From contig NW_003546244.1 in the NCBI RefSeq assembly GCF_000090795.2, forward strand, positions 575,462-639,461: a stretch of 64,000 nt of DNA. Direction: 5' to 3'. The notes under the pieces are model-generated. The model had not been told where the DNA came from. It ran no database searches and saw only the letters and a program-made list of their open reading frames with translations. The stretch is from Amphimedon queenslandica (taxonomy: Eukaryota; Porifera; Demospongiae; Haplosclerida; Niphatidae). Of the stretch, positions 33,966 through 44,728 are shown piece by piece; positions within the stretch are counted from its first letter, which is position 1; each line of letters begins with the position of its first letter. The position numbers and the translations under genes are program-made.

Positions 33966-34287
33966 AGAATGAGAATCCTGTCCCCCCCTCTCTCTCATCA
34001 GACTCATACATTATGTACAATGTACTTTTTTTCAATTTTTTCAGTTTACACTGACATTCCTCAATTTTCTGTAGATATTATTATTATTATTATTACTTAT
34101 TACTTATTACGAGACTGTGACCATGGTAGAATTCTAACTTAACATAATTTGGAACGATTGACTGACTTTATTTTAAAATAAATCACAATATTCAATTGTT
34201 CATAATAATGATTAATATAATAGTGATAATAATAATAATAATAACAATGATTATTCTCTTATGATCAGCTCTAAATATAATAATGAG
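33966..34287. terminator. Convergent 3' region, RBM45 / UBX-LRR gene
   Basis: Plus-strand AATAAA at 34177-34182 (for RBM45) and minus-strand AATAAA (TTTATT at 34167-34172, for the UBX-LRR gene) lie a few bases apart and face each other, so the transcripts should overlap by tens of bases. (ATT)n runs lie at about 34077-34096, and another AT-rich run near 34230. Confidence 0.65.
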
Positions 34288-34618
34288 CTACCTGTCTTCA
34301 TCATCGCTCTCAAGCTCATCATAATCTTGAGGAGGAGGAGGAGGAGGGGGTACCTGAGCAGGTTCTGAGGGTAACAGTTGTCCTATGTTGCTATTCCTTA
34401 ATGTTTCTAATCTAGGACAGCCTAAAGAGAGAGTAAAATATATGTCTCCCCCTCTATCTAACTCTCACCATTGTCTCTTAAGAGTTCAATGGTTACTCCT
34501 TCAGTAGCACAGGTCCAGTCAATATTTAACATTATTAATGAAGGGAGACCGAGTCTCAGTAATCCTATATATGAGAGGGGATTAATGGAGAGGGTTAAGC
34601 CAGTGTGTCACACATTCC

Positions 34619-34657
<39 letters not shown>

Positions 34658-37051
34658 TGTGTGTGTGTGCATCATGCCAAGCAGCTGCTACAACAATCAC
34701 TCCATAGGCTGACCTTTGTCATCCACAGATGTCCTGACAAGGTTTAGCTTCTGAAGCCTGAGTAGTCTAGCCACAGCACCGTCCAATATAAACTGACTGG
34801 TCAGCCTGTTTGCATTTGTAATTAATAAAGAAAAAAAGAAATTATAGCACATCAATATTATTATCATAATACTATACATGTACAATTACTAAATAAAAAG
34901 CATACAAAGCATGATACAAAAGTTGCTTTCTATCTGACATGTATGTGGGCAACCCTAATAATATTACAATCCTAATAATATGCTAATCTACGGCTCATTA
35001 ACTTTGTATGGCCCAATGGTATGCAACTGATTAGTATAACCCATTACCAGTGTGGTAATACAATATAGTAAACCACAAATTGAGTTTCACACGGTACAGT
35101 ACATGTACCGCCTCCAATATGTGATGTGATGCGATTAGCATATGCTAAACTGTAATACAATACATCTCTGTCTATACCTTGTGTCGGAAAGACTCAAATC
35201 TTCCAAGTCAACCAAACCTGTTTGTGTGTGTATAAGTGTGTGTACAGGAACATAATACAATTAAATAAATAAATCTTCTTTTAAATTTTACCAGAAATGC
35301 ACATCATCCCATTGTCTGTAATGCCAGTATTGTCAAGTGACAGCTGCCTCAAGTTAGTCAGCTCTGTTTTAATATTATTTTATAATAATTACATCAAATG
35401 CCTACAAACCTTTGATATAATTCATTCCTTCATCTGTTAGTCTAGTACGCCCAAGAAACAATTGTGACAGACTAAAATAGAAAGAAGGAAATATGTGAAC
35501 ATCTCCAGGTGTACACGTGCATCAGAAAATGCAATAAAAAGTTTCATAAAATGAACCTCACCATTTCATTTGACTCAAGCAACGAACACCATAATCAGTG
35601 ATGTTACGATATCCAGTCAAATCAAGGCTAGTAAGAGGAAAGCCTGAGAGCAGTAATGAAAAGGAGGGATATATCAGCTGAAAAAAAATAGTAAGAGTTG
35701 TTTACTTGAAATAGTGAGCATGTGCTGATCGAAAAATCCACTTCTTTCGGGCAATATGAATGAGGTTAACTTGAGACCTACAATTTTAAAGATGAAGGGA
35801 CGAGAAGCAAATGAAAAAAAATACCAGCCAAAAGCTTTAGCTGCTGACAGTCGACAGGAATGTGAGAGAGATTGAGAGAGGATAAGGCAGTGGAGTGAGC
35901 CAGTGGTCCCACGTTCCCTTCTATCGGACAGCGTGAGAGATTGAGAGAATGCAACTGCTCCAGTGATGATAATGGAGATAGGTCAGAAACCTAGAATAAC
36001 AGGAGCACAAAAATGTATAATCTCTTTAAAAAGTATATCTCTAACTGTAGTGGATTCTATATTCAAAATTCTCAAGCCAGGTGCCTCTAAAAAATTTTAA
36101 AATATCATAGCATCAAATATTAATAATTATAGAGACTCACGTTGTCCCAATCTTGTGATACCTTTTGAAGATACTAAAGTGTAAGAGACGTCTAATTCTT
36201 GAAGTGAAGGGAGAGGAGATCGGAGGAGGTACATGAGTCCAGTGTCAGTGAGCTTTAGAAATGCTAGCCGGAGTACAGCGATACTACTAAAACCTTAAAT
36301 AAGTTTTTTAAATCAAATACTATAGCTAGGAGTCTTTTCAAGTACTTTTGAAATTTTGAAAACTTTCGTCTGATATTTGCTGACATTCATTGAGATTTAG
36401 AAACGATAGATTAGGCAGATCTAAACATAATAATCATACATGTACATGTACATGCATATAATGCATGTACGTATTAATCTTACATGGTAATAACTGCATC
36501 AAGGATTTATCAGTGATGAGATTACACGACACAAGACTTAGATGAGTAATACTAGGAAAATACCTACAGCAAAGGCAATAAAAAGCTAAAATTAGTAACA
36601 GATAACAATACAATAATCATGATTGTTACTAAAAATAGTACAGGCAATGTTAAAAATATATAGCATATAGTACACTTACTTGACCATATCCAGTAACTGG
36701 TTTGTAGCATAACAATAATTATCAAGTACTAATGACTGTATAGGACTAAAGAGGAAAAAAAGAGCAACATTTAATTTTGAACTGGTAATCTTTTAAAAAG
36801 ACTTTTAAAAAAGAAAGTTAAGTTTTCTCTAACCATTTTAAGAACATGTTGAGCGTCTTTGGATGTAGCTGCTTGGCCCTGGCAAGAGCGGTCAGAAGCC
36901 TTTGAGCAGTCCTAGGAGGAACATGAGAGCAATTAGGGAGGAGATCAACACTGCTCCACTTCTCCAACACTTTTATACACAGCATCTCTAGCGAAGGAAT
37001 GACATGTGACGCACGACCTAATAAACAAAATAAATGAAATATATATTGCTA

Positions 37052-37097
<46 letters not shown>

Positions 37098-37505
37098 TTT
37101 TGTTGACTGGAGCCATCTTTGCAATGGTCTGGGCTCTCTTTTCTGCTGCTAGTCGAGCTACAAAAGTGAAGAGTATACTAATAATATACTAATAGTATCC
37201 ATGCATGCACCTGTATCGGTCACATGTTTGCTCATGGCCTGTGGGTCTCCAAACCTCATTGGAGCCTCACTACCACCGAGTCTATGACCTTCGCCCTCAA
37301 AAACCATCCCACGACCCTAATGGAAAAAGTCAGTAAAACTCCGGTATACATTCCAGTAAAACCCAGTATACTTTAGTAAACTCACAGGTTGCAAAGGAGG
37401 GAAAGGCAAGCCTCTACCAGGTGGAAATGGGTGAGGTGGGAGGCGGCCTGGTATTCCACCAGGATGTGGGTGTGGCAATATATGAGGATTTTCTCCTTCT
37501 TCCAT

Positions 37506-37580
<75 letters not shown>

Positions 37581-39417
37581 TTGATCTCTCTCTTTCCCAG
37601 GGTCAACTGACTCTGGCATTTCAACATCAGCTTTGAATAACAATAAATTAAAAAGCAATGATTAAAACATAAATGTACATGTACAATGTACATGTACATA
37701 AACACTAAACTATAACTTATAAATGAAGCTTTTATTGTGCATTAGTAGATGTACATACCAGGTGGATTTAGTGAGGCTTGTGTGGGTTTCTTGCTAACGA
37801 CGAGAGAAGCAGAAGGACAGAGACCCAAGCTAAGCAAAGACTGTGAGTGCTCTTCCACTGTGAACTCCTTATGAGGGAAGGGCTAAGGAAAATAATACAA
37901 TTAAAAATTCATCATATTGTACAAATTTAAAGTGATAGACTGATAGTGATAAAGTACTTACCTGGACTAGCTGAATATTTGCAAGTGATGGATGGGTGTC
38001 AGCAATAAATTTACTAACATCGCTTAGAGCTGATTCAGAGGGAAAAGAATGACGAAGAACACTCCCGTTAGGCAGACGTACCTGAAATGATATCATCATC
38101 AACATCATGAGGCTAAGTGAGCTAAACAGCATGAGCTTCATGAGCTGACAAGCACTACAATACAGTACATGGCATTTCAAGCAAATTTAAAAATTCATAA
38201 AAAATCCAATTTCAATCAGAATCAATTCAGACTTTCTACACAACATAAGTACATGTACATGTATGTGTATCAAAAAAATTATAAAATGAAGAAGTTTCTC
38301 CTAGTGATTTTTCTATAAATACTCTGTAGTACAGGGTCTTTGACCTAATTTTTGAGCAACTTGACAATCCACTGGGTTATGCCTACCTGTACTCTGCATT
38401 GCTGTGCTGAGCCAGTGGTAGCTGCTGTAGGACTAGGGGCAGTCAGTGGTGAACTAGACACTGGAGTCGTAGGAGTTGTGGAAGACCTGGAAGAGCCCAA
38501 AGCCTTATTTGCCCTTCTTTGCTTGTCCTCCTCGATTTGCTGCAGGACAATTGCTTTTGCCTAAATAAATAAATTAATAAATAATATTTCTTATTGATTT
38601 ACTGACTCTCATTTCATCGACTTTCCTCTCTCTTGCTTTCTTTAATGCGTCGTCTCTCTCCTTCATCAGAAATTCCTCCTTTTTCTTTCTCTTCTCATCA
38701 GATAAATCATACCTACATGTACAAGTAGGAGTGCAAAGGTCAACATGATTGTGCATTGTAAGACAAACACAATGAGACAGCAAACACCATAAAATAAATG
38801 TATCAAATTACCAATAATAATACTATGTACATTAACATATACTTTCAAATGTCCATAGCTAAAACACTATTATATATAAATCAAACTTTCTAAATGACAT
38901 CAATGTTAAGTTATAGTCAATTTTTGCAATCAAAATCATGTATATACATGCTACATACTACAGATGCTCATACGTTAAACTCAAGCACAACTACCATCAC
39001 TGTAGATGCATGCTAGCACACCTGCTTCTCAGAGGAACAGAATAATCAAGAGCAGATCCAGAAGACATTGGACGACTGATACTTGAAACTCCTCCCCCTT
39101 CTGTTGCACCAGTAGTTGCACTAGACGCCTTGTCTTGTGCATTACCTCCTCCTCCTCCTAGTCTTAGTGTTGGTCCTGCTTGAGTCTGGGATCCAGTATG
39201 AGGCATCTGGCGCTGCAGAATCCTAAGAAAAGAATACCATACTTTGTTTGTCGCTATCAGTTACACTTTACCAGTCAGTGGCAGACTGTAGAGTAATGGG
39301 AGAACCAGAAGAAGTCAGAGCAGTCTCGCAGGCTCTGATGGACTCTTGATCAAACCCCATTTCAAGGAGCTGAGCAATGAGGGAATCGGAGAGCAAATGT
39401 GTTGCATTAGCAGCCAT
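34288..39417 (-). CDS. UBA-UBX protein with C-terminal leucine-rich repeats
   Basis: ATG at 39417 opens a UBA domain (SLIAQLLEMGFDQESIRACE). A charged helix follows (DEKRKKKEEFLMKERDDALK, RKVDEMRAKAIVLQQIEEDK). The UBX domain (CRVQVRLPNGSVLRHSF, PFPHKEFTVEEHSQSLLSLG) is closest to UBXN1. UBX domains bind the p97/VCP ATPase; the usual FPR contact loop reads FPHK here. Next come an acidic run of about 25 Asp, a Pro-rich stretch and a helical segment (EMLCIKVLEKWSSVDLLPN). At least nine RNI-type leucine-rich repeats follow (for example SITHLSLVSCNLITDKSLM, LTSLDLTGYRNITDYGV, LRQLSLDNTGITDNGMM). The protein ends PPPPPPPQDYDELESDDEDR with TAG at 34288-34290. Introns are short, and frames join across the UBX-LRR boundary (37102-37384). 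Human UBXN1 lacks the LRR half. It is probably a p97 adaptor in protein turnover; a two-gene misreading is possible but unlikely. Confidence 0.85.
34618..34652. repeat. (GT)n microsatellite in an LRR-gene intron
   Basis: A pure GT run followed by a second short run to about 34669, between two LRR exons. Confidence 0.85.
37056..37096. repeat. (AAT)n microsatellite in a UBX-LRR intron
   Basis: A pure AAT run ending next to the donor of the exon that encodes RLAAEKRAQTIAKMAPVNK. Confidence 0.85.
37504..37580 (-). repeat. Coding (GAT)n repeat: poly-aspartate run in the UBX-LRR protein
   Basis: About 25 consecutive GAT codons on the minus strand, between KERDQ and MEEGENPHILP. The run is uninterrupted, so length variation between individuals is expected. 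Confidence 0.9.
38108..38380. repeat. Dispersed repeat copy in the intron that splits the UBX domain
   Basis: Carries the family leader (agcatgagcttcatgagctg) and one internal unit (acacaacataagtacatgta, agtttctcctagtgattttt). It lies between the exons ending CRVQ and starting VRLPNG. Clear termini are not visible. Confidence 0.7.
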
Positions 39418-39517
39418 CTTGTTTAGGCGTGTCGGTTTAGGGGCGGGGTTGCACGGTTTTAATATCTGATTTTAATTTTTCCCTACGGCCGGCTACGCAT
39501 GCTCATAACTTAAGAAA
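39418..39517. promoter_or_regulatory. Divergent promoter, UBX-LRR / LSM12
   Basis: Only 100 bases separate the opposing start codons. The interval contains a GC-box-like element (ggggcggggt, about 39439-39448) and tacgcatgctca, a partial match to an NRF1 half-palindrome. No TATA box is seen. Confidence 0.6.
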
Positions 39518-40262
39518 ATGGCCGCCTCTTTGAAGGAAAGAGACATTGGTAAGATTTATGCTATCGGCACGGCTGTCTCTTGTGAAGTAGAAGAGAGGGT
39601 GATCTGCAGAGGATACGTCATCGCGTTTGATAATCTCACTAAGTCAATAATAATCCGTATCCTTCAGGATCTAATATTAATCAATGTTCATGTCTTCTCC
39701 GAAATGTACATGTACACCATTATTGTTTTAGATTCCTTTACAAATTAATAGAGAGTTCACAAACTGACAAAATTCACATAATCAATCTATCTAATGTCAC
39801 AGTCAAAAGCACCTCGTCATCTGATAAACCAAAGTAAGAACAATCCTGATGTGTGCTTTTAATTTCAATTACTGCTCTATGTGTATTAGATATATAGGAA
39901 AACAGAAAGTCGATCTGAATAAAATTGAGCAGAAATATCAAGAGGCGATCAAAAAGCGCAAAGAAGAGCTGAGTAGGATCGGTGATGGTGTTAGCATGGA
40001 GGCCCAGCTCCTTTTTGATCGAATATTTAGCATATAGTAAGTCATAATATTTTTCCTTGTTGAATGTATTCTTCTTTCTTTCTTCTCTTTAGCAACCAAA
40101 CTGTCTGGGATGGTAGTACAATTGTAGTCATGAAAGACGTTAGGATATCTCCTCCTTACGGACCAGAGAACTGTACAGGGTCCACGGATGCATTAGAAAG
40201 AATTCAAAAACTAGTATGTGTATTTTTAGCAGTGATTTTATGTCAACAATTGCCTAGGTAAC
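39518..40262 (+). CDS. LSM12: LSM12-like protein
   Basis: Exons 39518-39656, 39752-39833, 39890-40036 and 40093-40213 join in frame to 163 codons. An LSm fold (IGTAVSCEVEERVICRGYV, then KIHIINLSNVTV) is followed by the anticodon-binding-like AD domain (KVDLNKIEQKYQEAIKKRKE, GVSMEAQLLFDRIF, TIVVMKDVRISPPYGPENC). Both match animal LSM12 (human 195 residues), an RNA-associated protein that binds Ataxin-2-type partners. The first intron has U12-type signals. The C-terminus is unsettled. Reading on past 40213 gives a stop at 40260-40262; splicing to an acceptor at about 40282 gives other short tails. None resembles the human end. AATAAA at 40503-40508 probably ends the transcript. Confidence 0.88.
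39657..39751 (+). other. Candidate U12-type (minor spliceosome) intron
   Basis: The intron begins GTATCCTT, the exact U12 donor consensus. It ends with TTCCTTTAC (39733-39741), a close match to the U12 branch-site consensus TTCCTTRAC, 10 bases before the terminal AG. This pairing restores the LSM12 frame across the junction (SIII then QSSQTDKIHIINL). The alternative U2-like acceptor at 39731-39732 would break the frame. Confidence 0.75.
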
Positions 40263-40513
40263 ACGTTTTAATAATGACAGGACGTCATCCAAACCTGCTA
40301 CTTGACACACGGCCAGTGGTCCCAGATTATTCTACTAATTATTACATGTATATTACAGTTATTATAATTATTCTCGACTATTATTATTATTATATTGTAT
40401 TTTCCTCTCTTTATAACCATTGCTTTGTGTTAAACCTGTATAATATCCAAGCTCTATTTATTTTACTCATTACTGAACTGTATTAAATTATTCAAATATT
40501 TTAATAAACTTTC

Positions 40514-40525
40514 TGCGCATGCGCA
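40514..40525. promoter_or_regulatory. NRF1-type palindrome upstream of RACGAP1
   Basis: TGCGCATGCGCA is a perfect 12-base palindrome that fits the NRF1 consensus YGCGCAYGCGCR. It lies about 50 bases before the RACGAP1 ATG and 6 bases after the LSM12 polyadenylation signal. Its use by a sponge NRF1 homologue is inferred. Confidence 0.6.
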
Positions 40526-40576
40526 CAAGCTTGTTTTGAAATTCATTTTCTTGTTTGCGAGCAATTCAAATTCAAA

Positions 40577-43500
40577 ATGGCTGCGTCAGGGAAAGCTGTT
40601 CGAGGCTCTCTAGTTGATATGTTTGACGACATAGTCACTGGAGCCGAGATCCTTTCCAAAGGAACAGAGAAAGGTAGGACAAAGTACCTTTATTTTGACC
40701 AGGCGTCATTTCTTTTCTAGCATTTGCCGATTACTTGACTCATAGTATTGATCTCGTCTCTCATGAAGTCGAGAGGCTAAAGAAAGAAAATTCAAAGCTT
40801 AAGAAAGACAATGAAGCAAAAGACATCAAGTTGAAACTATCCAGGTTTGTTTTCTGTTGAGAAACCTCACTTATTACTATTGCACACCACATCTCCTGTT
40901 TGTCTCATTAGGAAAAGCCTTGAAGACCAGATGAATGAATGTATATTGCTTAAGAGTCAAGTCAAAGAAAACGTAAGTATTATAGAAGGGCCGCACATTT
41001 GTTAATTAAGAAAGATTGAGGTTTGAAATGAGCACTGAATTGGTTGAATTAATAATCATATCGTACTTATTGTAAATAGGAGAGGCAGCGCAACATATTG
41101 ATATCCCTCCTCACTGATGATAAATCAATTGATAAAGCAGCTACTCATAATGAAGTGGAGCGGCTCGGTCTTGCCCTCCTCAAGAGGAACAGTCAAGGCG
41201 CCAGTCCAGGAGGGTGGGTACTTACTTATCGGGTTTTTCACGATTACATATCTCTTTGTTTTAGGTTTTTGAGTGAGTCGGGAGAGTGTCCAACCTTCTC
41301 TGAAGCAAGTGTCAACATGACTGATGCGACCGATATTGATGATGATGATGATTCTTGTAAAGCTGCCACTTGGAAGAGGGTAAGTCATGTGACAATCATG
41401 TGATCATGAATACACCACTCTCTCTCTCTCACACACACAGAGGAGGACTGCTAGTGTGGAGTGGGCATTAGAATCCTCATGCTCTAAAAGAAGGAGACCA
41501 GTGGTAAGTAATGGATGAACTACATATTGAGAGTTACTGGATACCCGAGGCTGTTGCTTGATTAGAAGCCAAAGTGAAGCAGAGGCTCCTAATGTATCAA
41601 CCAACAGTACAAGCAGCCTAGCCAAGTGTATATCCAGTAACACAAAACATCAGTAGTTTATCTGGTTTGTACAATAGTGTGTGGGTGTATCAAAGATGTA
41701 CATGTAGGTGTACTATGGGTTTTTTAAATATTTTTGTTTAGCTCTCTTACATTATTAGAATAATTTTTCTAATAGGATTTTCTTGATGATAAAGAGAACA
41801 CAGGTAGTCCTGCCCTCCCTCCTGCTCTGCCTCCGTCAAACAATCTACACATTTTGCCTCATTTAGATCGTGAATTTAAGAAACCAACTCCAAACAAGAG
41901 TAAGCGCAAACCAAGCCATGGACACCTCCACATGATGAAGCAGCAGAGTCAGCCGACGCCCACACCTCCGGAGACTTCTCCTCCCAAGACTCCGCCCATT
42001 ACTGTCCCGCCTCTTAATCTTCCTCAGTTGGGTGACGAGAGTCCAGTCCCTTCAGCACCATCAGGTGGCTCATGAATAATTCATGTACTCTTGTGAACTG
42101 TGTACATATATTCTTGTTGTTGTTGTTTGTTTGTTTGTGTTTATTTGTCTTTGATGTTTGATTCAATAATATGAAATGTTTTTATCGTCTTTTTCTCTTC
42201 CTTCTCTCTCCCCTTCCTTTAGAGCATGAAGTTGCACTAGTGAATCAGGGTCTCTTGTCCCCTCACTCCCCATCTCCCCATCCTTCCCCTCATCCCTATT
42301 CCCCTCAGCTCCCTGGTGGCTCTCCCTGTTATGAGGCCGACCCGCTTGCCTTGACTCCTCCTCTTTCCTCTGCCACTAACAGGCTGTATCCTAACCTAAT
42401 CGAAGGCGGAGGGGATGAAGCTGGTTTTTATGAGGGACAGTTTGGAGCCACTCCTCTTTATCAGGAAGTTAATTATGGGATGGGATCAAGATCTTCATCA
42501 CATATTAATCTGCATAGAGTAAGATCTCTTTCTCTCTCTCTCTCTCTCTTTACGTATTTGACTGCTTATCTTTTAAACAATCCCTTACTTTTTCTCTCTC
42601 TCTCCACAGAAGCACAGTTTCTTGTCAAAGACTATTATGAAGTCTGAAAGCTGTCAGGTGGTAAGTCACCTCCCTCTCTGCTCTTCTCCTTTCACTGAAT
42701 TTATCTTCTTCTTTCTTGCTATTTTAGTGTAAGAAGAAAGTTGGGTTTGGTAAAAGTTGCTCCAAGTGCAAAGGTATAATACTTTTTGCTTTAAAACCGA
42801 TTGGTTTGATTTTGATATGCTTTTAGATTGCAGAGCGTTGTGTCATACCGAATGTAAAGAGAAGCTGCCATTGCCTTGTGTGCCTACAGTGCACACTCCT
42901 AAGAAGAAGCAAAAGGTATGAATTATCTCACAGTAAGTATCCTAGCTCCTCCATTCCTCTCCCCAGGAGTCTGGTCTGTCTGCCTACTGTCCTCACACAG
43001 TCCCTCGTGTACCGTCCCTCATCGTTCATTGCGTTAATGAGATTGAGTCACGTGGTATGAATCAAGTCGGTCTATACAGGGTATCAGGGTAAGCATGATC
43101 AAGCCCTTGATCTGGCCCCTATACCTTTGAAACCCTCTTCCTATAGTTCAGATAGATCTGCTAAAGAACTCAAGGAGCGTCTCCTGGCTGCTAGGGGCAC
43201 TCCTAATTTTGATAAAGTTGCAGATGTTAATGTTATTTGCGGCTGCTTAAAGCAGTTCCTACTCCAGCTAAACGAGCCCCTGGTCACTAATGAACTTCGC
43301 TCTTCCTTCTTAAATGCAATAGGTAAATCATAATAATAATGATATACCATTCAAGCAGCAGCTTATTAATAATCATTTTCCCTCTGCACATTCAGATAAT
43401 GAAGAGATGGCATTGCATAACCTTTTGATCTCCATTGCTGCCCTGCCTTCTTGTAATAAGCACACACTTGCATTCATCATTCTACATCTTCAAAAGTGAG

Positions 43501-44161
43501 CCAAAATGCTGAATTTGGTCCACAATATTAATTCGTGGGATCATGTACTCATGTTTTAGAATTGCAAGTAATTCAAAAGCCAACAAGATGACAGTTGAGT
43601 GTCTCTCTCGTGTGTTTGCTCCTACTATCGTCGGGGCATCCCTAAGTGCCGAGTCCCTCTTTGCCGATATCCAGAAACAGCAAAAGGTAAGACAAGCGCA
43701 TCAAACCTGTCTGACGGGTTCATGTCGTGACAGGTTGTGGAGCGTCTTTTGAAAATAAGTCACGATTATTGGAGCGAGGTACTATCGTGTGATGATAACC
43801 CCGCGCTTCAATCACCCACCCCAAGTCAAGTTACCCTTCCTAGCCCAACAACTCCATGTATCATAAACTCACCTTCTACTCCAGATCTATTGCCTAGTCA
43901 GTCATTCATGTAACATTATAATCAGGTTAGGTCTCTTTTTTTCACTTCAGTTCCACAGAGTCCTTTCCTTGGTCCATGCCAGTCACCACAAGGAGGTAGA
44001 ATACCCCCCAGGACTCCAGTTATTACCAGGTACTGCTGCTTGTGTGTGTGTGTGTGTATTTTTTATGTGAATGACTTTCTTCTATACGTAGGTCAATGAG
44101 TAATTCTTCAGTTACTCGCTCAGTCAAGAAGGGAAGTACCTTTTTTGGTGCCATTAATTGA
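40577..44161 (+). CDS. RACGAP1: RACGAP1 / MgcRacGAP, centralspindlin Rho GTPase-activating protein
   Basis: ATG at 40577 ([18 protein letters not shown]) leads into a coiled coil ([39 protein letters not shown]). In the family this part binds the kinesin MKLP1 to form centralspindlin, which sets up the cytokinetic midzone. A Ser/Pro-rich linker (41780-42530) precedes a C1 zinc finger ([17 protein letters not shown] to [13 protein letters not shown]). The RhoGAP domain ([19 protein letters not shown]) has its arginine finger in GLYRVSG (about 43070) and the [19 protein letters not shown] block, ending [12 protein letters not shown]. The tail closes with STFFGAIN at 44161, like the NFFASPMLK end of vertebrates. 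Many short introns. The start lies under 70 bases after the LSM12 poly(A) signal. Confidence 0.94.
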
Positions 44162-44728
44162 TAGACTCCACACACACACGTTACTATTATCAATATTATT
44201 ATTATTATTATTAGATTAAATCTGGACTAGCATTGTTATTATTATTGTCTGTACTATTCATTATTTTACATTTACATTCTTTACAGCTACTTATTAGTTG
44301 TTTTAGTTAAACAATGATAACTTTAGTAGGCAAAATCAACTATTACTAGAAAATAATTATACTATTCTTAAAAGTAGAAAAAAAGTTAATTTTGGTCAGA
44401 ACCAACTCAGACTTTCTATGCATGAGTGTGCATCAAAAACCCATTGGTTCCATTGTCACAAAATCCATGACAAGCAAAAACCCATCAGTTCCACTGTCAA
44501 AATCTGTGACAAGCTGAAACTTTTATACTACATAACAAAGTAATATTGTATGTATTTATTCATGACATAAGAAGATCAATGGCTGCTGTGTGGCTTTTGT
44601 ACGCTATAAAATTTCCAATAATTATTATTATATATAATACTAACAAAAATGATATAATATAATATAAACAAAATTATATACCTGTTTTAAAAATAGTATT
44701 AATAATTATTAATTAAATAAAGTTAAAG
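44162..44728. other. Convergent 3' intergenic region, RACGAP1 / giant gene
   Basis: AT-rich. (ATT)n lies at about 44191-44212, followed by ATTAAA at 44214, a possible RACGAP1 poly(A) signal. A minus-strand AATAAA (TTTATT at 44555-44560) suits the giant gene. A degraded fragment of the dispersed repeat (accaactcagactttctatg and a duplicated aacccat...gttccat...gtca block) lies at about 44390-44520. Confidence 0.5.

Noticed and set aside
34077-34096. Short ATT repeat near gene ends as a terminator signal
   Set aside because: Simple repeat common throughout this AT-rich window; the paired AATAAA signals explain the 3' ends better.
37670-37700. Recurring TACATGTACATGTA palindromes (also near 20655, 36440, 39705)
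   Set aside because: They recur throughout the window as an AT-rich dinucleotide-like motif with no constant position relative to genes.
37389-37705. Poly-Ile, poly-His and poly-Met frames
   Set aside because: Off-frame readings of the (GAT)n run; the poly-Asp frame continues the UBX-LRR protein.
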